Assembly: GCA_007922305.1 (NCBI GenBank)
Contig: ML677358.1
Span: 18,215,327 to 18,279,326, forward strand
DNA length: 64,000 nt
Reading direction: 5' to 3'
Source of the DNA: Dermatemys mawii
Lineage: Eukaryota > Chordata > Testudines > Dermatemydidae
This document shows, piece by piece, positions 35,800 through 49,965 of this stretch. The notes under the pieces were generated by a model. The model saw only the letters and a program-made list of their open reading frames with translations. It did not search any database and had not been told where the DNA came from. Made by a program: the position numbers and the translations under genes. Within the stretch, counting starts at the first letter, position 1, and every line of letters starts with the position of its first letter.

Positions 35800-38215
35800 T
35801 CACTGAGAACGAAAATGATGCTTAAAATTGTTGATTGGCTCTAGTTTTCAAGATATGCTATTGGGTCAGTATATACGACCCTTGACATGGGAATGGCGGA
35901 GGATAAGTGAGTTATAAAGGGAAGGGATCTCAATTTAAACCAGAAATGACTAAAATACATCTTTGACTGGATCTATGAATAAATCTGACTGGATTTGGAC
36001 AGTACTTGCTTTTTAGGCAAAACAATGAATGATGCAATCTGAAGCTGGTATTGCATCATAGATGATATGAATTGCATCATGTTATTCCTACAAGTCATGG
36101 ATGATGCAATCATAACGAAGCTTACATCACTCTGCTGAACAAATTGCCCTAGATCAGCTCTAGAAATCATACAGTGTTGTGCTCTCTTATTTGTCAGTGT
36201 TTGATTTTGCAAAGGGACACATTTCTGTTTAGCCAAAGTGAGCAGAGATGCCTCGTACTTGTGTGAACAGTGCAGATAACTTCTGCTATGTTTGTGGTGA
36301 AGTGACTTTTGCATCACAAAAGCGCAGTATAACCACTATGGTTAAGAAAGCCTATCACCTTTATTTTGGCTGCAAAATTGGAGATCAGGACAAGAGGTGG
36401 GCCCCACACATATGCTGCAACACTAGTGCAACAAATCTTCGCCAGTGGTTGAACAGGAAAAGGAAATCTATGCCTTTTGCAGTGCCAATGATTTGGAGAG
36501 AACCAACTGATCATACCAGCAATTGTTACTTCTGCATGGTGCCTCCAGTTGGGAAAGATGTGTCAAAGAAGAAAAAGTGGACTGTGCATTATCCAAACAT
36601 TCCGTCAGCTATACGCCCAATACCCCATGGAGAAGGACTGCCGGTTCCTGACAGACCAGAATCACTCTCACTTGAGTCAGATGAGGAAGAGGATGAAACT
36701 TCTGGTCCTGAACCATCAATGTCACAGGACCCACATTTGCTCGCATCCTCTTCCTCTGAACCACACCTCATAACACAAGCTGAACTGAATGACCTTGTCA
36801 GGGATTTGGAACTACTCAAGAGTAAGGCAGAGCTGTTGGGCTCCAGACTACAGCAGTGGAATCTCCTGGCAGGTGATGTTAGGGTTTCCATGTTCCGTGA
36901 CCGTCAAAATGATCTTGTCCCATTCTTCTTCATGGAAGTTGATCTTGTAGCCTGCAACAACCTCGATGGTGTGATGGCAGCCCTCAACATCGTTCACGAT
37001 CCAGATGAGTGGAGACTCTTCATTGATTCATCGAAGATGAGTCTTAAAGCTGTTTTGCTGCATAATGGCAATGTTTTGCCATCAATTCCAGTTGGTCATG
37101 CAGTCCATATCAAGGAAACCTATTACAACACGAAACAACTTTTGAGGTGCATAAACTATGACCAACATCAGTGGCAGCTTTGTGGCGATTTGAAGGTTGT
37201 TGCTCTCTTGCTTGGTCTGCAGACTGGATACACAAAGTACTGCTGTCTTCTCTGTGAATGGGATAGTCGTGCAAGAGATTCCCACTACATCAAGAAAGAT
37301 TGGCCACTCTGACAGTCATTGGAGCCTGGGAGGAAAAGTGTTCAGCATCCACCACTTGTTGAATCGAGGAAGATTTTGTTACCACCCTTACACATCAAGC
37401 TGGGTCTGATGAAGAACTTTGTCAAGGCCATTGACAAAACACAAGCAGCTTTCAAGTACCTCCGTGGAAAATTTCCAAGGTTAAGTGAAGCTAAGATAAA
37501 GGAAGGTGTCTTTGTTGGTCCTCAGATTCGTGAACTTCTTCGAGATGATGTATTTGACCATGCACTGCATGGCAAGGAAAAGACGGCATGGAAAGCCTTC
37601 CAGTCAGTGGCAATACATTTGCTCAGAAACAACAAGGCAGACAACTACAGGTTGATGGTGGAAAACCTCTTCAAGGCATACAAAAGCCTTGGTTGCAACA
37701 TGTCACTAAAGATACATTTTTTGCACTCTCATCTAGATTTTTTTCCATCGAACTGCGGAGCAGTGAGCGACGAGCATGGCGAGCGATTTCACCAGGACAT
37801 TGCAACAGTGGAGAAATGCTATCAGGGCAAATGGAGCCCATCAATGCTTGCAGACTATTGCTGGACAGTGACAAGAGATGCTCCATTTAATGAATACAAG
37901 AGACAAGCCAAGAAGCGCCGAGTAGACACTGAATAGGACTAAACTATGTACATAATAGTTTTTTGCCTTTCGTTTCATAATACATTTTATTTATATAACC
38001 CTTTTGCTGATTTTTAAAGTGTTACATAAACAGGACAGGTGAAATATTATCGTGTAAAGCAACCATAAACACGTGAAAAGACCTAGGTTTACAATTTATG
38101 ATTAAAACTCTACTATCTACACAATATACATAGACATTAAATGTAAAAACTTAAATATCTTAGAAACAGTAGCCAATCAGTTGTTTTAATTGTCATATTT
38201 GAATTCAGCACATCA
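35800..38215 (+). mobile_element. DNA transposon with divergent terminal inverted repeats and a long ORF (superfamily not assigned)
   Basis: The element lies in the last EBF1 intron, opposite to the gene. Flanking its ORF are imperfect inverted repeats. The block at about 35809-35856 (containing TGATTGGCT and AAGATAT) is matched by the reverse complement of about 38155-38215, with the same two motifs in the same order. About 440 bp of AT-rich 5' leader, rich in GATGCAAT-like motifs, precedes the ATG, and about 280 bp follows the stop. I recall near-identical ORFs in many turtle assemblies, which indicates a multicopy mobile element. The exact ends and target-site duplication could not be fixed. 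Confidence 0.7.
36248..37936 (+). pseudogene. Transposon-encoded protein ORF interrupted by one in-frame TGA
   Basis: This is one continuous frame of 562 codons before the final TAG, starting MPRTCVNSADNF. It is broken only at codon 355 (TGA at 37310-37312); the frame is open again immediately after (QSLEPGRKSVQ). The N-terminal 100 residues hold a probable zinc-binding module (C13-x2-C16, C42, H54, C56-C57, C93-x2-C96). An acidic Ser/Glu-rich linker follows at about 135-160, then a predicted coiled helix at about 180-205. The C-terminal part contains an HSHLDFFPSN motif and a DEHGERFHQD block. It probably encodes the transposase, but I cannot place it in a named superfamily. The TGA replaces a position I remember as Arg in related copies, consistent with CGA to TGA decay at a CpG. 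Confidence 0.75.
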
Positions 38216-41200
38216 AAATACATAATAAATATCACATTTTATCTCTGAAGCAGACGACTTCTAAAAAATTGTAGACCAGTGTTATTTGAAAGAGGATATA
38301 AATGCATACTAGACTTCAGGCTGGCTGCACTTCATGGATGCATGATTTAAACACCAGAGTTGCCATCTCAGACATCTGGGTGAATGATTTCTTAGGGAAG
38401 AACTCAGTCCTGTGACTGGTTCTAATTCATTGTGCTTTAATTACAACTGCAATCACTTGATAAGAACCAAGCCAAAGTGAAAGACTCACAGATTTGGAGT
38501 GTGGCGGGAGCAGGGAAATGTTTTCTCCACAAACACCACCATATGTGCAAGAATTACAAGTCTAATCAGTGTGGGGAAAGCAGCTCAAGTAAACTGCACT
38601 GATGAAATGAAATAAAATGAGAGAAGGGGAGAATGCAAAACACATCCTCGATTGCTGTATGACAGCCTAAGAGGAGACATGTTCCAATTGTCCAGCTGCA
38701 TTTCTGTTCTTGGAGCATCTCACCCAGCAATGTTTTTGCAAAGGACGATCGCACTAGGCATTCTGGAAAGGGGCTGAGTTCTACCTGGGGCAGTTTTAAA
38801 GAACTTAATTTTTAGGGTTTCCCAAACAAGCTGCTGTAGTTTTACCAAAGTTCATAAACCAGGGATGATGCTAAAGAAATAAAACTAAGTTCACTCTGCA
38901 GTTTGATCTGAGAGAGAGGCAAAGGGTGAGAGCAGCCTCAGTGGAGTATGCATTTATATATAAAATTGCCATTACCCCTCTTCCTATGCAGGTGGAGGGA
39001 AGTTGAGGGGAAGAGGAGGGAGTGGGTGGTGTCTTGACTCTGTCCCCCCTCCACACTCAGATCTTCTCCCGGGGCAGTACTACTATCTGCAACCCCCTAG
39101 TGGGACTTGCGGGAACTCCACAACTGAGCTTTATGCAAATAATGACAACTGCTCACTCTAGCACGGTTCCATTTCCCCAGAGATAAATGCAACAGATGCA
39201 CCTGGTGCCAGTGGAAGTGAAATGATACAAAAATACATCATGTAAGTAGGTTTTTAAGGCATCACTATTATTATTCTTATTGAGGAGCTTTGATATTCTG
39301 AATTAAATTACAAGTCAAATGGAGAAAACGACATCTTTTCTGCCTAAAAGCCTTGGCATTTCCATTCTGCCAGGTCCTCATTTAGATCATGCTACTTTTG
39401 TTCCTTAAGTGCTACGTCTACAGGGCCATGTAAATTCTTTCAACTGCAGCTTGCCATCGATTCTGAAAAAAGGAGAAATCAGAGGGAAATGCTGTAGGTA
39501 TGAGATCAGACCTCCTCTAAAAGCAGAGAGAGGAACAGCTCCTCTCCATGGGCATTATTTTTGCCCATCCCAGGCTCTTTTGTATCTGCTGTTAGCAAAT
39601 TACAGAAATAACATATTTTGAGATCTACAAAATTGCTCGACAAAGAGAACCACAGATCAGCATGGCTGCAGTTCTAGTGACTTCTGCTACATAAGCCCAA
39701 GAGAGATAAGACAGCCTCCTTATACATGGTTGTTTATTTAAAAACAATAAGACACAATAGGCAGTGCATTTCTGAGTGATTATTGCATGCCTCAGGTGGT
39801 GTCATAAGGCACAGGGCTAAAGGCCGTGTATCTTTAACTCACCAAGAAGTTCAGTGGTGTCCTAGAAATGAACTGTTTCTCCTATGACACTGAATTGCTA
39901 AACACAAATTAGGGGAAACACTTAGATCAGTGTGTTTTCTGGACATGATATAACGAGGAGGCAATCAGCAATCCCCAACTGCGACCAATGCTCTAAACTC
40001 ATTCCATAATTGCTTTTCATACTACAGTAGGTGAAATCTGGAATTCCATGTGCGATGAAGTGAAAAACAACGATTTTAAAAACCTCCTGCTGCTCACTCT
40101 CTTTCCCTACTCCAAAGCAAGGAGGGGAGGGACAGAAGAAACACAAACACTCTCAAAAGCCCATGTGAACCAAATTATCAGTTTCCAATTTTTATTCACA
40201 AGGCTAAATATTCCTAGTTGATGCCGTTGCAAATAAATGCTCTTCAAATCTGCAGCATGCTGGCAGTGACGGATTTTTAAAAACATAGCACGTTTTCTGT
40301 GAGCCAAGGTTTAGCTGTCAATTAAAAACTTGCTTGTGTTTTGTTTCTAATGTGTTAAATGAGGGGTTTGAGTGATACCTCAAAAAAGCTACTAATTAGC
40401 TTTATAACTACTTATTTCAGCATAAGGATTTATACCCCAAATTTACCAGTCTAAAGTACACTGAATGCAATGCTTATCTTTAGTCATGATAGATGCCAGT
40501 TTTTATGAATGAATTCTTTCCACTCTGCATGCATACAGATTTTATTTTGTGAATGATGCCATCTCAGCTCTGATTGCGAGGCAACCTTCTTTCTCCTTTG
40601 GAACGACAGAAGCTGTGGCATGACCTGCAGGTTCTTCGGGACATCACACACATTTTGAACAGCTCATTCCAAAACAAGCCCTACGTGGAATGGGGTTAGT
40701 GATTAAAAGGTTTATTCTCCATTCAGTACTCTTTAGAGGAGTTGCACAGGCACATGGAAAGGAAAATGCCCAAACCTGAGGTCTAAAGTACAGCATGCAT
40801 CACAAAACCTTTCTACCTCTGGCATAGTCTGAGACAGCTGGCTGCATCTGCTTATGAAAATCCCTCGGTCTAAGTGAGCATGAAAACGTACATGTCTCTG
40901 CATGCTAAAGTGGCGTACAGTAATTATAAGGGAGGGTTAGGTACCACATTGTACCGTACGCTGCACCAAACAATGACATGGGCACTTCTGTTTCCTGCAG
41001 CATCCCCAGTGCTGACTGTAGTTTAATCTCCCATACCCTCAGTGTGAATGAATACATGATTACGTACTTGTGTAACCATATTAGTATATTTTTGAATTAG
41101 AGAACTAAGGATATAGAAAATAAGAAGCTCCTGTATTACCAACGGCCGAAGAGGCTTTCAAAGGGACACTGCATCATTTAGGAGATTAATTGGTTTACAG

Positions 41201-41861
41201 GCAGTCCATTAATCACAGGGAGCTGTTGGTCCTGTTATGCAGTAAATTGGGAAATGCTGCAGTTAGTTAGGAATGCGCCTTGTATTTATTAAAGGCAAAC
41301 ATATGCACCAAGCTTTGCAGCTGTCTATGTGCCGTGAAGCCCTACCACTCGTGCAGAGTTGGAAAGATTTCTGCATAAGAGTACGATGACAAAGGAAAAA
41401 AAAAGGAAGGGAAGATTAAGTGACGTACTTCAGGAGAAGGCCAGTCCCTGGAGAGACCCTGCAGTGGAGTACTTGCTAGAGTCCACAAAAGACTGGTCTG
41501 ATAATGGACGACAACAGGGAATAAGAGAGGAAAGAAAGAAAAAGGATGGTATTAGTAAGCGGAAATAGTTCTCGTTTTTATCAAAACACTAGATCGGTGC
41601 TTTTAAAGCCACAGCACCTAAATTCAGTAGGATTAGTATAGTTAAGGAAAGGGCATGTTCCCAGTCACCTGCTAGGCACAGAGGGATGGGGATAGATTCC
41701 AGTTACTCTTTACAGGAGTAAACTATAGGCCAGAGACCATGCCAGCCCCATCAAGCTCCATCCCCTCAGCCAACACCTAATTAAATGCTGTGCATAATGT
41801 AGCGCCGCAACCTCGCGGTTTCCAGAGAAGCAATCTTCCTCCCCGTGCTGATCTCACCTAC

Positions 41862-42056
41862 CTTGCAGGCTATTGCCATTGGTGCTGGTGCAGGTGGGAG
41901 GTGGGGAAGTTTGCGGTCTCACGACAGGGGCAAACGCACTCTTCTGTTTCACCGCTGAGACCATGTTGGCTGGTGAGAAGGAGAAAATCCCAGAGGAACT
42001 GCTACAGTTTGATGGGAGACTAGTGGAAGAGGCCATTGTTGGACTTGATGGCACGA
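41862..42056 (-). CDS. EBF1: EBF1 penultimate coding exon, C-terminal region
   Basis: This 195-nt exon (65 codons) has acceptor TTTCCTCTAG and donor GTAGGTG. It encodes [18 protein letters not shown], then [18 protein letters not shown], then [18 protein letters not shown], and ends NGNSLQ plus one G. The [11 protein letters not shown] and MVSAVKQK variants fit EBF1 better than EBF3, which I recall as differing here, so this exon decides the paralogue call. The region is serine- and proline-rich and predicted to be disordered. The next exon completes Ala (G|CT). Confidence 0.97.
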
Positions 42057-42284
42057 CTAGAGGAAAAAAACCCAAAACCAAGCATTTCTTACACCGTGAA
42101 TTCACAAGCGGACACTGGGAAGAAAAGATTCCCAATTCCAGGATGCACAAGTCCTGATTTCAAAAGCCCTTGAGACCATCCACATCTCCCCTTGACTTCA
42201 GCAAGAGTCCCACCTGCTCGGCACTTCTGAAAATCTTGCACATAGAGTATGGCTGTCACCACTGAAAATCTCCCAGGCCTTACT

Positions 42285-42480
42285 GCCTAGTACTTGATCA
42301 TGAATCTTAATAGTCAGCAGGTTTAAAATAAACAAAAGGAGGTATTTCTTCACACAACACACAGTCAACCTGGGGAACTCCTTGCCAGAGGATGTTGTGA
42401 AGGCCAAGACTACAGTAGGGTTCAAAAAGAACCAGATAAATTCATGGAGAATAGGTCCATCAGTTGGACGGGCTGGGGCT
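42285..42480 (+). mobile_element. CR1 LINE fragment
   Basis: AGGTATTTCTTCACACAACA, CACAGTCAACCTGGGGAAC and GCCAGAGGATGTTGTGAAGG are typical CR1 3' region sequence, closely matching the copy at 60110-60200. Confidence 0.85.
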
Positions 42481-42689
42481 GAAAAAGCACTATTAAGAGG
42501 GTGGAGAGTTAAATGAGTCTCCTGACTTGTGATTTGTTCTCTGGGTCAGGAGGGGTAATGGCAGAAGTGACTTTCAGAAAATTCTAAAAGTTAATCAAGC
42601 TATAGGCAGCATAGAGGCTCCTGAAACTGCAAGATGGCTGCTGTAGTAGCTTCGTCTTTCCTACATTTACTCTTTTTGATTCTTGGAAC

Positions 42690-43390
42690 TAGAACATAAA
42701 AACTTAAGAGCTTCCATACTGGGTCAGACCATGGTCCATCTTACTTTGTAACCTGTCTCCAACAGCAGCCTCTACCACAGCTTCAGGGTAGTGTACAGAA
42801 CAGGGCAATTATGGAGTGATCCACCCTGTCTTCTACTCCTGGTTTCTGGCAGTCAGAGGTTTAGGGTTGTCCTGAGCATGGGTTTGTGTCCCTGACGATC
42901 TTAGCTAACAGCCATTGATGGACCTGTCCTCCATGAACTTCTCCAGTTCTTTTTTGAATCCATGTATACTTTTGGCCACCACAACATCCCAAGGCGATGA
43001 TTGCCTCAGGTTAGTTTTGTGAAAAAGCACTTTGTATTAATCCTGCTGCCTATTCATTTCTACCGGGTGACCCCGGGGTTTTCTGGGAAAGGGTAAATAG
43101 CAGTTCTCTATTCACTTTTTCCACCTCACTCATGATTTTTATGAGCCTCTATCATATTGCCCATTAGACATCTCTTTTCTGAGCTGATGGGCCCTAATCT
43201 TTTTAGTCTCTTGTTGGGAAGCAGTTCCATATCCTCCATCATCTTTGTTGTCCTTCTCTGAACCTTTCCCAGTCCCACTGTAGCCTGTGTCAAATGTGGC
43301 AGTAATCACATAATGCAATTTTCCCCTTGGGGGCATCACCCCTGTAAATCCTGCTTCCTGAGTGTACCTTCTTTGCCATCCCGATAGGTG
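42690..43390 (-). mobile_element. CR1 LINE 3' part
   Basis: In reverse it starts near CATACTGGGTCAGACCATGG. It runs through TTAGCTAACAGCCATTGATG, CTCATGATTTTTATGAGCCT and TTCTCTGAACCTTTCCCAGT. It lies opposite in orientation to the fragment at 42285-42480. Confidence 0.85.
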
Positions 43391-45329
43391 AATTCTACCT
43401 AGCCTATCTCAAGATGACCCGTGGGTACTGTGATGATGCATTCTCATTTATTATTGCTGAAATCAGGCTTTTCTTTAGCTTCAGTCAGCTTTGGGAAGCA
43501 ATCTTCTTCTAAGGATCCCACTGGACTCCTCTGAGGACCATTATCAGAGTACACAGCATCACAAACATTATTTGTATTTCTCATCTGGCCAATGGGTGGG
43601 TGGGCTAGGGTGGCACGGTGAGAGGACAGGACGGTTTAAGGGGAAGGGTTGGATTAAAACATCATCAACTGGGTGATATTAAGGATACTGAAAACAGGGA
43701 CTTGTTTTTATGACAGCCAGGTCAAGAAAATCTCCTGGCAGATCTGTGACCACAGTCTGGATATCGAGAATGCTACATTTTCATTCAGAGCCATAGGCCA
43801 AATGCTCAGCTGGTGTAAATCAGTGTAGCTCGATTGTCTTCATGGGAGCTACTTTGATTTCTATCAGCTCAATATCTTGCCCCACTTATGGTAGTAAATA
43901 GAAGTCTTCAGGTTTTATCAACAGGTTTAGAATATTTTTAAATGAAGGCAACGCTTTCATATGTGTCTGATTTTTAAACACCCCCTGTTCACATTGCAAA
44001 GTTGGCACAAAGGAGGTTTGATTTTTGAATGGCTCTGTGCTTGGAATCCTGTTGGTTTACTGTATAATGCAGTTAATGTCTTTGGATCATGAATTTATCA
44101 TGTAGGGAGTCTGTTTCCATAAAAATACATCCAAACAATTCCAGTTAATACAGTATTATTGGATTCCAGCCTTGAACTAAAACAGAAAGGGACCTGTTAC
44201 CAGTGGGATCCCTTATTCTTATTGTTCATCTGGTTTAGAAACTATTTATGAACATGAGTGGTTTATGAATAATTACATATTACAGGAAGAAAATTCAAAT
44301 CAGCTGGGCTTTGGATTATTATTTTATTTGCATTTATGCAGATAAAAATCCTCCCATCTGAGTCCCTATATGAGAATCAGATATCATATTTGTGAAACAC
44401 TGAGGAAATCAATTAATGGAAATTAAATGTTCAAAGTTTTACAGTCTGACAGATACAATCTAGTCTGAAGTCACTTGGTGTCTGCAAGCACTTGTTAAGG
44501 AAGAACAATCAAAGCACCTAAATTGAATTGCTACTATACAGCAATTAGTTTATTGATTTAATTAAGAATGCCACCTTTTAATTTTCAGGTCATGATTGAA
44601 ACATTTTCTGATTGAATGGATTAGATATTAACAGAATGACAGATCTACCACAAAACCCTCCGAAAATTAAAACAGAATAAAGCAAACATTCAGGACCGAG
44701 AAGTGAAGTGTTACTCCAAAGATGGCTTCATTCATAAATATGAAATAATAAACTGCATGAGTATTTTTAATGGATTAAAGGCATCTGTTTCCAAAAAAAG
44801 ATGCCTTTTTAATCATGCTGTATGATGAATTCAGAGCATACAGGTTCTATTATAGGAACTCCAGGTTAACAAGTAAGAACATTTATAACATTAAAGATTC
44901 CATTGTTATCAGAGTACAAAAGTAATACTGATTGTAACCAGATAATCCCCAAAGTGCTAGGTTTGTACGTGCACATTTTTTTCTAAATATTGGGGAGCTA
45001 AGAAGCCGAGGTCGTTATTTTCAAATTGAATTGTGATTAGTTCCCTTTCAAATCTGGACTCACTGCATGCATTTCAATATAATTAACTGTCATTCTGAAT
45101 ATCAGATAACTTTAGAATTATACATGTGGATATAATTAGCATCCCACATGTAGAGAACATGTTAGGCTCTAACCCTACAAAATCTCACTGACACGACTTG
45201 TCCTTACAGACCTGTTATTTCACTGAGTTTGCACTGATGCCAGTGGAACTACTCACAGAGTAAGCTACTACACAGCGTATGAAAGGGTGGGTGAACTGGG
45301 CAGCTCCCATTAGTTTCTACTACTCATGT

Positions 45330-45540
45330 GCATAAGGTTTTGCAGGATCAGACTTGTACGCCCCGATCCTGTAAACTCTTATGCACACGAGTAGTTACAT
45401 TTATGAAATTGCTTCCACTTGCCAACATGCTGAACCTTACACACTTGAGTAGCTCTTTTAAAGTCAATGGGCATAAAGTCAGTCCTGTGCATAAGCATTT
45501 GCAGGGTTGGAACCTCTTTAGAGCATGGAACATACACTTT
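45330..45540. repeat. Old palindromic interspersed repeat
   Basis: CCCCGATCCTGTAAACTCTT, ATGCACACGAGTAGTTAC, AAAGTCAATGGGCATAAAGT and CATAAGCATTTGCAGGGTTG form a long imperfect inverted repeat typical of an old sauropsid family. Confidence 0.65.
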
Positions 45541-46088
45541 ACTGTGTTTTCTGTCTCTGTAGCACTCTATAAACGCTTAGTAAAAATAAGCTGAATTCTG
45601 AGACTCTTGCTCAAGTTTTACTCAGTCCCGAGTTACAGGACCTCTCGTTTTTGACTTTGATACCTTACTGTTGGAACAAATTAGGTTTCATTTAGCAAAT
45701 AGCCTCAAACTCTCTTCCCACCCCCAAAAAACAAGTTCAGTATTGATGCTACAAATTTTGACAAAATCCAACAGACATGAAGTCATTTAGGTGATCTCCA
45801 TTTTCTAGAATTAGCAGCGTTTAAGGGAGCGTGTTCTTTTCTACAGGATGCAAAAAAAGTTTTGAAATGCTCAGTCATGAGAGATATTATTCTTTTTCAA
45901 CCCCACATGTTCTCCCAAATAATAATAATAAAGTAGAGCAGTGCACTGAAGGCAACACTGAAAAGTGCTTCAAAAGGCCAGTGACCGAAGAAGAACAGAA
46001 TAGCAACTAACTATTGCATAGACCAGAAAAGCTGCCATTTCATTCTAACGAAAAAGTGCAAAATGCAGAAGTGCTATATAGTACTCAC

Positions 46089-46268
46089 TGGCATAGGGAG
46101 AATTGGCAGCAGATCCATTGAGGAAGGTTGGAGAACCACCTAAATTTGACATTCCAGCATTCCCGTAGCCATTCATGCTTGTTGTGACGGAGTTGTAGTT
46201 TGTCTGCTGAGGGGTGGTGCTTGGCACATACCCATGAGGCGAGACACTGCTTGAGTTGCGAGTAAAAC
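46089..46268 (-). CDS. EBF1: EBF1 internal exon, Ser/Thr/Pro-rich C-terminal region
   Basis: This 180-nt exon completes a Gly codon split G|GT with the upstream exon. It reads [20 protein letters not shown] and continues to [19 protein letters not shown], then ends with the single A of an Ile codon (A|TC) before donor GTGAGTA. The acceptor is ..AATAAAAG. The sequence is the conserved low-complexity transactivation-type region of EBF1. Relative to the mammalian protein as I remember it, the stretch [10 protein letters not shown] carries a small conservative change. Reading through the donor would give SEYYIALL, which is intron translation and not a real terminus. Confidence 0.97.
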
Positions 46269-47576
46269 CTTTTATTGGAGAAGGGAAAAAGTTAAAGAGA
46301 AGTATTTCTAAACTTCACCCTCCCCGCCCCCTTCCCAAAATCTGCTAAACTAAGACAAATGATGCAAACTACAGTAAAATACATCAGGCTTATTCTTCAG
46401 AGGTTGTTGGTAGGATATCGGAGATGGACTTGGTGTATACATTTGGCCACAATTTTCAAAAGTGAGCAGCAATTTTGGGTGCTCAATTTGACACAGGTTA
46501 AAAGGACTCATTTTCTGAATGTTCCGGGTGCTGCCTTCCAAAAACTCAAACCCTTTAAAGTGTCTCAAGGAGCATTCAGAAATCAAGACAACCAAAATCA
46601 CTAGCCATTTTTAAATGTAGGGTGTAAGACCTAGATACATGAATTCTCCGAAGTTTTATGATATCTGAATTCATTGTAGAGATGGAAACTAGCTGCAAAG
46701 TTCCAGATCCAATTCTGAATTTCCACAAAATTGTGGGCAACAGAGTTGGGAAATCATGTCTGGATATAAGATTAGTTTTCAGACCCAACAATACTGAACA
46801 TACAAAATACATTTCCACTTCTGAGAGATAAAACCCAAATCTTGCTGCCTGTCCCATGGTGCCTTGGCAGAATGTATGTTATGTTCTAAAGTTATACATA
46901 TATATTCATGTAATGTAAACTGGTCTTTCAGCCTTCCAGGAGAACACCCATTTTTACTGGCTTTACCACCAAAATATATTCTAAATTTCATATAGGGAGA
47001 GCTGGTCAAAAAGGGGGAGAGAGAACTGTGAAAATATTTGAACGAATACTTCTTTGAATTTGACAAAATGTGAGAATGTTTTTAAATTCAAAAACTATTA
47101 TCTTCGCTCTATAGCCAATTGAAAGAGAGAGCGGGGAAGAGGGAAACATCCAGAAAATGTCTTTGAAAATCTTGCCTGATTTTTTTTAGTTCCAGAGTTT
47201 GAGCAACATTTTTAAAATAGTCTCCAAAATGGGTTTCTTACATAATGCAGATACGGACAGGATACTCTTTCATTGTAAGGAAACACTTTTTAAGGCCCCA
47301 GTTCAGGAAATCATCCCCCGTCAGGAAAGCATTGCTTAACTGCTTTCCGGAACTGGGGACAAAGTCATTAAGCAATCGATTATCCCTTCATAAAATCATG
47401 CATGATTCAAGAATCATGCATGGAATATGCAAGAGGACTATTCACCAAGCATGCTCCTTGCATGTTATTAAACTCTGAATAATCAGTTCTTGATTGACCT
47501 ATATCCTTAGTGCCTGATCCTCTGAAATTTGTCAGGATAGAGTGCATGAAAAGAAGAAGCTGTTTCTTTCTCTGAC
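46269..47576 (-). other. EBF1: EBF1 intron
   Basis: This 1.3-kb intron carries a fragment of an old interspersed repeat at about 46440-46610 (AATTTTCAAAAGTGAGCAGC followed by TTTTGGGTGCTCAATTTG). A second short repeat fragment occurs at about 47290-47390 and the rest is unique. Confidence 0.8.
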
Positions 47577-47754
47577 CTTGATTGGTGGCCTGTGAGGCTT
47601 CTGAGACGTTGACTGCTAGCTGACCACTAAAGGAATTCACTCCCATCATTCCTGCATGGACTGATGTGTTAGCAAGTGCTGGGAGCTGGTTGTGATTACG
47701 GGGAACACTGTAGAGTGCTTCTGCAATATCTGCTGCTCTTTTCAGAATGATTTC
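47577..47754 (-). CDS. EBF1: EBF1 internal exon, second (duplicated) helix 2 and start of C-terminal region
   Basis: This 178-nt exon is bounded by acceptor CTCTCCAG and donor GTCAGAG. It enters in phase 0 and leaves a single G for a split Gly codon. It encodes [16 protein letters not shown], a close repeat of the preceding exon's helix, then [18 protein letters not shown] and a segment ending ASQATNQ. Vertebrate EBF proteins are known to carry this duplicated helix 2, unlike invertebrate Collier/COE proteins. After the helix the sequence passes into the Ser/Thr/Pro-rich C-terminal region. The upstream intron (47755-49896) holds a sense-oriented CR1. Confidence 0.97.

Positions 47755-49965
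<2,211 letters not shown>

Larger units (their letters stand above)
34058..41861 (-). other. EBF1: EBF1 last intron
   Basis: This 7.8-kb intron has strong splice borders. It holds a small palindromic-repeat fragment near 34225-34300, the SINE/MITE fragment at 35535-35645 and the DNA transposon at 35800-38215. 34300-35530 and 38216-41861 are otherwise unique, with no coding signal that I trust. A G-rich polypurine patch is present at 38985-39035. Confidence 0.85.
42057..46088 (-). other. EBF1: EBF1 intron with two oppositely oriented CR1 fragments
   Basis: This 4.0-kb intron contains CR1 fragments at 42285-42480 (+) and 42690-43390 (-). Palindromic-family repeat fragments lie at about 43795-43900 and 45330-45540. 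The block 44250-45130 is unique, AT-rich and free of repeats, with the texture of conserved non-coding DNA. Confidence 0.8.

Noticed and set aside
36589..36891. 100-codon minus-strand ORF within the transposon
   Set aside because: Antisense shadow of the acidic Ser/Glu-rich linker of the transposon ORF.
42057..42150. Upstream extension of the penultimate-exon ORF to a Met at 42150
   Set aside because: The acceptor TCTAG at 42057-42061 and the split Ile codon place the exon start at 42056; the upstream part is intron.
41873..42157. 94-codon plus-strand ORF overlapping the EBF1 exon
   Set aside because: It is a shadow of the EBF1 coding exon on the opposite strand.
46045..46088. Extension of the EBF1 ORF past the exon donor ([14 protein letters not shown])
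   Set aside because: The donor GTGAGTA and phase match to the next exon show that this is intron translation, not an alternative C-terminus.
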